DNA of 36,755 nucleotides, from contig CANREV010000029.1 of assembly GCA_947629645.1 (NCBI GenBank), positions 1 through 36,755 on the forward strand, in the 5' to 3' direction. A model generated the notes under the pieces. The model had not been told where the DNA came from. It did no database searches and saw only the letters and a program-made list of their open reading frames with translations. Both the position numbers and the translations under genes were made by a program. The DNA is from an uncultured Acetatifactor sp. (GTDB lineage Bacteria; Bacillota; Clostridia; Lachnospirales; Lachnospiraceae). Below, one piece after another: positions 31,862 to 36,755 of this stretch. The first letter of the stretch is position 1, and each line of letters starts with the position of its first letter.

Positions 31862-32590
31862 ATGCTGAGGTTATGCTATGTGGTGGTGGTTTCGCTGCCG
31901 TTTGTGATGTATTATCTTTGTAAGGCAAATTACATAGAAAAGCACGAAGAAGATTTTCCTGAGGAGAGAAGGTACAGGATAGCGCTCAAATGCATCTCCA
32001 TCATGATGCGCAACGGCAGAATACGGACGGAGAGTTTCGGACAGGAATATCTGCCGCAGGAGGGCGGATATGTGATGTATTCCAACCATCAGGGGAAATA
32101 TGACACTCTGGGGATTATGATCTCCCATCCCAAGCCCTGTACGATCGTTATGGACGCAGATCGCTCCAATATGCCGCTGGCCAATTCTTTTATCAATCTG
32201 GTCAAAGGGCAGCGGCTGGACAAAACGGACATGAAAAGCCAGATCAGGACGATCATGAACATAGCGGACGAGGTTAAGGCGGGACGCAGGTATATCGTTT
32301 TTCCCGAGGGCGGATACGATCATAACAGAAACGATCTGCAGAAATTTATGCCCGGCGCTTTTAAATGCGCAACGCAATCAAAGGCGCCCATCGTACCGGT
32401 AGCTATTATTGATTCGTACAAACCTTTTGGGGTCAATTCCTTGAGAAAGGTAAAGACACAGGTTCATTTTTTGCCTCCTATCTTTTTTGAGGAGTATGCC
32501 GGTCTGACAACGCGGGAGATCGCCGAGCTGGTCAGGACCAGGATAGCGGAAGTGATAGATAATCAGTTAAAAGACCGAAATGCGGCGTAG
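31862..32590 (+). CDS. plsC: 1-acyl-sn-glycerol-3-phosphate acyltransferase family protein
   Basis: 242 residues from ATG 31862; AAGAGGTG lies about seven bases upstream and includes the alternative GTG 31853. PlsC transfers an acyl chain to lysophosphatidate in phospholipid synthesis at the cytoplasmic membrane. The catalytic NHx4D motif is SNHQGKYD (His76, Asp81); the phosphate-binding block is VFPEGGYD (about 146-152); APIVPVAIIDSY is the fourth family motif. An N-terminal hydrophobic segment (LCYVVVVSLPFVMYYLC) anchors it. It lies inside a purine cluster and precedes purC by 34 bases, so growth-linked co-expression is likely. The precise acceptor is inferred. Confidence 0.85.
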   Translation: MLRLCYVVVVSLPFVMYYLCKANYIEKHEEDFPEERRYRIALKCISIMMRNGRIRTESFGQEYLPQEGGYVMYSNHQGKYDTLGIMISHPKPCTIVMDADRSNMPLANSFINLVKGQRLDKTDMKSQIRTIMNIADEVKAGRRYIVFPEGGYDHNRNDLQKFMPGAFKCATQSKAPIVPVAIIDSYKPFGVNSLRKVKTQVHFLPPIFFEEYAGLTTREIAELVRTRIAEVIDNQLKDRNAA

Positions 32591-32624
32591 CTTTTCGGCA
32601 AAATCAAGTAAAGGAGCCAGACAA

Positions 32625-33500
32625 ATGAGCGTTCAGGAGCTTAAGCCCATTAAAGAGGGCAAGGTGCGTGAGATTTACGACAACGGTGACAGCCTGATCA
32701 TGGTGGCAACCGACAGGATCAGTTGTTTTGATGTCATCCTTAACAACAAAGTAAACAAAAAAGGCAAAGTATTGACCCAGATGTCTAAATTCTGGTTTGA
32801 CATGACCGAAGATATCATTCCCAATCATATGATCTCGGTGGATGTGAATGATATGCCGGAATTTTTCCGTGAGGAACGGTTTGACGGAAACAGTATGATG
32901 TGCCGGAAACTGCGTATGCTTCCTGTGGAGTGCATTGTCCGGGGCTACATCACCGGAAGCGGCTGGGAGAGCTATCAGAAAAACGGCACGGTATGCGGTA
33001 TCCGTCTGCCGTCTGGCTTAAAAGAGTCTGACAGGCTGCCTGAACCGATCTATACGCCTTCCACAAAGGCGGAAATCGGCGATCACGATGAAAATATCTC
33101 CTATGAGGAGAGTGTGGAATATCTGGAGAAAAGATTCCCCGCAAAGGGAGAGGAATATGCGTCCAAACTGCGGGACTATTCCATTGCGCTGTATAAAAAG
33201 TGCGCCGGGTATGCCCTGAGCAGAGGGATCATCATTGCGGATACCAAGTTTGAGTTCGGATTGGACGAGAATGGTAATATGGTGGTGGGCGATGAGATGC
33301 TGACCCCTGACAGCTCCCGCTTCTGGCCTGCAGAAGGGTATGAGGCCGGTCACAGCCAGCCTTCGTTTGACAAGCAGTTCGCCAGAGACTGGCTGAAGGC
33401 GAACCGCGATCATAATTGGACGCTGCCGCAGGATATCGTGGACAAGACTATTGCCAAATATTTGCAGGGCTATGAACTTTTGACAGGAAAGCCTTTATAA
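32625..33500 (+). CDS. purC: Phosphoribosylaminoimidazole-succinocarboxamide synthase
   Basis: 291 residues from ATG 32625, with AAAGGAG eight bases upstream; the longer frame from 32580 overlaps plsC. It joins CAIR and aspartate with ATP to give SAICAR, the substrate of PurB encoded upstream. Signatures: IKEGKVREIYDNGD (nucleotide loop), VATDRISCFDVIL, VECIVRGYITGSGWESYQ, and IADTKFEFGLDENGN / DEMLTPDSSRFWP at the aspartate and metal site. The length suits the Clostridia/yeast-like long form. A strong terminator follows directly. Confidence 0.96.
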   Translation: MSVQELKPIKEGKVREIYDNGDSLIMVATDRISCFDVILNNKVNKKGKVLTQMSKFWFDMTEDIIPNHMISVDVNDMPEFFREERFDGNSMMCRKLRMLPVECIVRGYITGSGWESYQKNGTVCGIRLPSGLKESDRLPEPIYTPSTKAEIGDHDENISYEESVEYLEKRFPAKGEEYASKLRDYSIALYKKCAGYALSRGIIIADTKFEFGLDENGNMVVGDEMLTPDSSRFWPAEGYEAGHSQPSFDKQFARDWLKANRDHNWTLPQDIVDKTIAKYLQGYELLTGKPL

Positions 33501-33512
33501 CGAAAATTTGAT

Positions 33513-33570
33513 TTCCCGCAGATGAGCCATAACGGGTATACGGAGGTTTGGCTTATCTGCGGGAATTTTT
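33513..33570. terminator. 17-pair terminator between convergent purC and the histidine kinase
   Basis: TTCCCGCAGATGAGCCA (33513-33529) pairs with TGGCTTATCTGCGGGAA (33549-33565), one pair being G-U, followed by TTTTT (33566-33570) on the plus strand. The right arm overlaps the last codons and stop of the minus-strand kinase gene. It ends purC transcripts and probably also the kinase transcript. Confidence 0.85.
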
Positions 33571-34884
33571 GCGTTCGAGGATCGTTTCAAACATTACCCT
33601 GTCATTCTCCAGCGCTTTTGCGCGGATTTCTCCTCCGTGGAGCTGGGCGATGGACTTTGCGATGGCAAGTCCAAGACCATAGCTGCCATCGGAAGTTCTG
33701 GCTTTGTCGGCGCGGTAGAACCGTTCAAAGACCCGTTCCAGATCGCAGTCTCCTGCATCGCTGTAGTCGTTGATGATCTGCAGGCGGATCTGCTTGTCGG
33801 CTTTCAGGTGTACGGCGATCTTTCCCCCTTCATCGCAATATTTTGCCGCATTGTCCATGAGGATGGAAACCAGCTGGCGTATTTTAGATTCATCTCCCAG
33901 ATACAGGACATTTTCCTCAATGTCAAAGGTGATGAGCCTGCCTCGGGAGTGGATCAGGTTTTCAAAGGATTTTGCGGTATCGTACACGGCATCGCTTAAG
34001 TTGAATGTGTCAAAGACAGGCTTCTGTTCCTCGTCCATTCGTGCCAGTGTGATCAGGTTTTGGACCAGTCCGTTTAGTTTGGCCACCTGTTTATCGATGC
34101 TGTCGAACCATTCGCTTTCCCCATAGAGCATCCGAAGCAGCTCATTGTTGGCGGAAATGACGGTGAGGGGAGTCTTTAATTCATGGCCTGCGTCCGTGAC
34201 AAACTGCCGTTGTCTGGCATAGCTTTCCGCGATGGGATTTACCGCGCGCCTGGAGGCGAGAATCACAATGAGCAGCACCAGCAGAAAGCTTACCACGCCA
34301 ATGACGGCGGAGATCAGGAGCATGGTGAAAACGGAGTAAAGATGGGAGGAAGCGTTGATCAGGCCGATGACGGTCTGAAGAGACCCGTCCGGCAGCCTGG
34401 TCGTCTGCACACAGAATTTGTAATACTGCAGCCAGCCCCGTTCTTTTTTCCCCGAAAGTATTCTGGATACCAATTCGGAAAGTTCTGTCTCGGAATAGTG
34501 GTTTGCGCCATCCTGGCGGATTTCCTGTATTGCGCCTGCCTCGTCAAGATAGATCAGACATCCGTCGAACCGGATTTTCAGCCGATCTTCCAAACGGGGC
34601 ATGACCCCGTCTATGCCCTCGTCTCTTTCCGGAAAAATTCCCTGGTCTGGCAGATTATTTGAGTCCGCGTTGGGATCAGCGGGAGGCCTCGGGGGAAATT
34701 CGGAAAAGTCAGCGTAAGGTGCGGTATCGTCGGATCGCGCCATAATCTGTGAAAGACGGGAGTCCAAAAGATGGCTGCTCTGGTAAAAGAATATGATATT
34801 TACGGCAGCCATCACGATCAGGATCATGATAAACAGGGCTGCTGCGGTGATAGAAATAAATTTTCTCTGCAATTTACGGATCAT
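33553..34884 (-). CDS. Sensor histidine kinase
   Basis: 443 residues from ATG 34884 (GGAAG four to five bases upstream); the open frame continues to 35001 but that start would overlap the regulator gene. Membrane helices at about 9-34 and 185-210 enclose an extracytoplasmic sensor of about 150 residues with a Pro/Asp-rich stretch (SEFPPRPPADPNADSNNLPD). The HisKA motif is DAGHELKTPLTVI with phospho-His234; the N box is LMDNAAKYCDEGG and the G2 box GSYGLGLAIAKS. The G1 box (DxGxG) is degenerate, NDYSDAGDCD, yet FERFYRADKART is normal. No clear HAMP domain is visible. Partner of the response regulator upstream. Signal unknown. Confidence 0.92.
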   Translation of the reverse strand: MIRKLQRKFISITAAALFIMILIVMAAVNIIFFYQSSHLLDSRLSQIMARSDDTAPYADFSEFPPRPPADPNADSNNLPDQGIFPERDEGIDGVMPRLEDRLKIRFDGCLIYLDEAGAIQEIRQDGANHYSETELSELVSRILSGKKERGWLQYYKFCVQTTRLPDGSLQTVIGLINASSHLYSVFTMLLISAVIGVVSFLLVLLIVILASRRAVNPIAESYARQRQFVTDAGHELKTPLTVISANNELLRMLYGESEWFDSIDKQVAKLNGLVQNLITLARMDEEQKPVFDTFNLSDAVYDTAKSFENLIHSRGRLITFDIEENVLYLGDESKIRQLVSILMDNAAKYCDEGGKIAVHLKADKQIRLQIINDYSDAGDCDLERVFERFYRADKARTSDGSYGLGLAIAKSIAQLHGGEIRAKALENDRVMFETILERKNSRR

Positions 34885-34969
34885 GTAGCTTCCATTCCTT
34901 TCCCACTCTCTGGATCGTCTGCTTTTCATTTCATCAGATCTTTGCGCACAAAACAACGGTTCTGCTGTT

Positions 34970-35647
34970 TTATCTGCCGCCTTTTTCCAGACAGTATCCA
35001 ACGCCCCGCACGGCTTTGATGTTTACGGGGGCTTTCAATTTATCCAGTTTTTTTCGCAGATTGGATATATAGACCCAGACGATGCTGACTTCCACCTCAC
35101 TGTCCCAGCCCCAGATCTTTTCCATGAACTGCTCCGTGGAGATGACAATGGCAGGGGACTGCATCAAAAGCTGGAGCATCTGAAATTCCCTGCTGACCAG
35201 CCGGATACTTTCCTGCCGGTAGTTCAGCTCGTAGGTGGAGAGATTCAGCCGCAGTCCTTCAAATTCCAGCACTTCGCTCTGGTAATTATCTTTTCTGCGG
35301 AGCATGGCGCGGACTCTCGCCAACAGCTCGCTGGCGGCGAAGGGTTTGGTTAGATAATCATCCGCTCCGGCATCCAGACCGTTTACCCGGTCTTCCAGAT
35401 CGCTCTTGGCGGTCAACAGAAGCACGGGGGTATGAATATCGTTTTGGCGCAGATGTTTTAAGACCTCCACGCCGTCCATGCCGGGCATCATAATATCCAT
35501 GACGATTCCGTCATAATTTCCGGATACGCCGTAGTCGCAGGCATCGTTTCCGTTGGAGACGGCGTCCACGCTGTAATTGTTATGTTCAAAAAGCGCGGTC
35601 AGCGCCTTTTTGATGTCGCTATCATCCTCGGCAATCAGTAATCTCAT
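34970..35647 (-). CDS. OmpR-family response regulator
   Basis: 225 residues; GGAGG five bases before ATG 35647. The receiver domain has the acidic pocket (IAEDDSD, residues 5-11), phospho-acceptor Asp51 in VMDIMMPGMDG, Thr79 in LLLTAKS and Lys101 in YLTKPF. The C-terminal winged-helix DNA-binding domain runs from about 125 to 222 (VSREFQMLQLLMQSPAIVIS, VYISNLRKKLDKL, VRGVGYCLE). First gene of a two-gene operon with the kinase, 85 bases apart. The 11-base-period repeat at 35741-35760 upstream is its likely binding site. Confidence 0.95.
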   Translation of the reverse strand: MRLLIAEDDSDIKKALTALFEHNNYSVDAVSNGNDACDYGVSGNYDGIVMDIMMPGMDGVEVLKHLRQNDIHTPVLLLTAKSDLEDRVNGLDAGADDYLTKPFAASELLARVRAMLRRKDNYQSEVLEFEGLRLNLSTYELNYRQESIRLVSREFQMLQLLMQSPAIVISTEQFMEKIWGWDSEVEVSIVWVYISNLRKKLDKLKAPVNIKAVRGVGYCLEKGGR

Positions 35648-35692
35648 AGAAACCTCCCCACCCGGTCAAATATAACATTGTATAACGGATAT

Positions 35693-35720
35693 AGTATAGC
35701 ATAGAAAAAGTCTGGGGCAA
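35693..35720 (-). promoter_or_regulatory. Promoter of the two-component operon
   Basis: Minus strand TTGCCC (plus 35715-35720), a 16-base spacer and TATACT (plus 35693-35698), about 46 bases upstream of the regulator ATG. Confidence 0.5.
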
Positions 35721-35740
35721 ACACAAAATGTTCACAAATC

Positions 35741-35773
35741 ATTTAGGTTCTATTTAGGTTGGGCTGTTAAGAT
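35741..35773 (+). promoter_or_regulatory. Probable response-regulator-activated promoter for the second VTC gene
   Basis: ATTTAGGTT occurs at 35741-35749 and 35752-35760, an exact direct repeat with 11-base period, the standard format of OmpR/PhoB-family sites. Seven bases further is TAAGAT (35768-35773), a -10-like box with no -35 of its own, as in promoters where the regulator replaces the -35 contact. It points toward the VTC gene and lies between it and the two-component genes. Confidence 0.5.
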
Positions 35774-35818
35774 GAATCTTGTCAGGCAGAATACTGCCAG
35801 AGTATCGGTTGATACGCG

Positions 35819-35935
35819 GTTCGAGACGTTCGAGGCATTCGGGGTGTTCGAGGCATTCAGGGCGTTCGGGGCGTTCGAGGTACTCAGGGCATTCAGGGAG
35901 TTCAGGTCACTCAGGTTGCTCAGGGCGCTCAGGGC
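35819..35935 (+). repeat. Thirteen-unit, 9-base degenerate tandem repeat in the VTC leader
   Basis: Contiguous 9-base units such as GTTCGAGGC, ATTCGGGGT, ATTCAGGGC and GCTCAGGGC run without gap for 117 bases. Core consensus is (G/A)(T/C)TC(G/A)(G/A)GG(C/T). Early units carry CGAGG or CGGGG, later ones CAGGG, indicating stepwise expansion. The frame starting at the unit edge would read Val-Arg-Gly/Ile-Gln-Gly triplets, but TGA at 35810-35812 and lack of a start codon argue against translation. It lies between the predicted promoter and the ribosome site. Confidence 0.85.
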
Positions 35936-35987
35936 GTGAAGCGGCGCTGCGGCGCGCCTGTAAAAGAAAAAGGAAACGGAGAATATT

Positions 35988-36710
35988 ATGGGTACACAGA
36001 TGGTTTTTAAACGTTATGAAATGAAATATTTGCTGGACCAGGGACAAAAGGAGAAGGTTCTCCGGGCCATGGAGCCTTACATGGAGCTGGACCAGTACGG
36101 CAGGAGCACTATAAGAAATATTTATTACGACACGGACAACTACCGGCTGATCCGCACCTCTTTGGAAAAGCCGGTTTACAAGGAGAAACTGAGGGTCAGA
36201 AGTTATCAGGCAGCGGCGGCCGGGGATCCGGTATTTGTGGAACTGAAAAAAAAGTATGATTCTGTTGTCTACAAGCGCAGGATCACCCTTGCGGAGCATG
36301 AGGCCATGGATTATCTGGCCCGGACGGCGCGGGCTTCCATTCATACCCAGATCACGGAAGAGATCGACTATTTTCTGGAATTTTATAAGACGCTGGAGCC
36401 TAAAGTATTCCTGTCTTATGAAAGGGAAGCGTTTTATTCCAGGCAACCCGGCGAGTTTCGGGTAACTTTTGATGAAAATATTCTGTTTCGTGAGGATGAT
36501 CTGTCTCTGGGCAGCGAGGTGTATGGGGAATCTCTTTTGGAGAAGGGATACACGCTGATGGAGATCAAGACGCCGGGAAGCCTTCCGCTGTGGATGGTAA
36601 AGACGCTATCAGCGGAGAAGATCCACAAGACTTCCTTTTCAAAATACGGAAGCGCATATCAGACAATGTTTATGAGAGAAAAAGTCCAGCTAAGAAATGT
36701 CAATAGGTAA
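35988..36710 (+). CDS. Second VTC-domain polyphosphate polymerase-like protein
   Basis: 240 residues; GGAG seven bases before ATG. The tunnel-fold motifs are complete: FKRYEMKYLL, IRNIYYDTDNYRLIRTSL, KEKLRVRSY, VFVELKKKYDSVVYKRRI, EPKVFLSYEREAFY, FRVTFDENILFRED, TLMEIKTPGSLPLWMVKTLS and TSFSKYGSAY. Compared with the VTC protein at 13433 the same basic and acidic positions are kept, but the sequences are distant and this one has ELKKK in place of ECKET, so they are paralogues of different subgroups. It is probably the first gene of an operon running out of the window, often DUF4956 and CotH in relatives. Control by the adjacent two-component system is inferred from the repeat at 35741. Confidence 0.85.
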   Translation: MGTQMVFKRYEMKYLLDQGQKEKVLRAMEPYMELDQYGRSTIRNIYYDTDNYRLIRTSLEKPVYKEKLRVRSYQAAAAGDPVFVELKKKYDSVVYKRRITLAEHEAMDYLARTARASIHTQITEEIDYFLEFYKTLEPKVFLSYEREAFYSRQPGEFRVTFDENILFREDDLSLGSEVYGESLLEKGYTLMEIKTPGSLPLWMVKTLSAEKIHKTSFSKYGSAYQTMFMREKVQLRNVNR

Positions 36711-36755
36711 AATGAAAAATGTATAAAAAGTTTATTTCAAGCGGCTGATGTAAAA
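36711..36755. other. Window end, no gene seen
   Basis: The last 45 bases after the VTC stop are AT-rich and contain no frame longer than a few codons. Too short to judge what follows. Confidence 0.5.

Noticed and set aside
35813..35935. Collagen-like Gly-X-Y reading of the tandem repeat
   Set aside because: The frame has a stop just upstream (35810-35812) and no start codon, so it is very unlikely to be translated in this form.
35819..35935. CRISPR array
   Set aside because: Units are 9 bases with no spacers between them and no cas gene is near.
35779..36024. An 81-codon frame full of Arg-His-Ser-Gly repeats through the tandem array
   Set aside because: It starts at TTG without a ribosome site, its repeat is a by-product of the 9-base DNA repeat, and it overlaps the VTC start in another frame.

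Overview
The window looks like a chromosomal stretch of a Gram-positive, GC-moderate Clostridia, most likely family Lachnospiraceae. This rests on family-specific gene content (the DUF5717/DUF5716 operon, CotH-VTC-DUF4956 genes, a Clostridia-type purine cluster), on AAAGGAG/GGAGG ribosome binding sites, and on near-consensus sigma-A promoters. No tRNA, rRNA, CRISPR array or prophage is visible. All family assignments are by reading motifs; no database search was run.

Layout. Positions 1-2750 are a scrambled accessory patch: the tail of a cupin-domain gene, a short repeat-rich spacer, a flavodoxin-type lipoprotein gene that loses its 3' half at about 820, an IS110/IS1111-type DEDD transposase gene, and about 470 bases of strongly structured non-coding DNA that includes a segment of about 209 bases bounded by 24-base inverted repeats. 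At 2754-4250 are a secreted D-rich repeat protein and a decayed gene fragment. At 4290-7270 are a CobD-like PLP enzyme with a long leader and a membrane protein fused to a spermidine-synthase-like domain. At 7408-11375 is the uxuA-uxuB D-mannonate/fructuronate pair, divergent from its probable AraC-family regulator.

At 11435-14908 is a CotH kinase / VTC polyphosphate-polymerase / DUF4956 operon whose first gene carries a frame break at a run of seven G. At 14980-17806 are a divergent SpoIID-plus-peptidoglycan-binding protein and a soluble CZB-domain chemoreceptor. At 18019-20016 is a GntR (YtrA-like)-ABC-permease operon under a 38-base palindromic operator.

At 20054-27093 is a four-gene operon that appears undescribed functionally: a 1189-residue DUF5717 protein, an Hsp70/actin-fold-like DUF5716 protein, a TPR-like protein, and a coiled-coil two-membrane-segment protein. 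This is the best candidate for a new multi-component system. At 27178-33500 is a purine cluster purF-purB-purF-like-plsC-purC, in which the second PurF has lost every glutaminase catalytic residue but keeps the PRPP motif and the Fe-S cysteines. At 33553-35647 is an OmpR-type two-component system on the minus strand, and from 35741 there is a divergent, probably response-regulator-activated promoter, a 13-unit 9-base tandem repeat, and a second VTC-domain gene, perhaps the start of a second CotH/VTC-type operon cut by the window edge.

Much of the regulatory architecture is directly visible: near-consensus promoters, several strong hairpin terminators, AraC-type and OmpR-type direct repeats with helical spacing, and a GntR palindrome.
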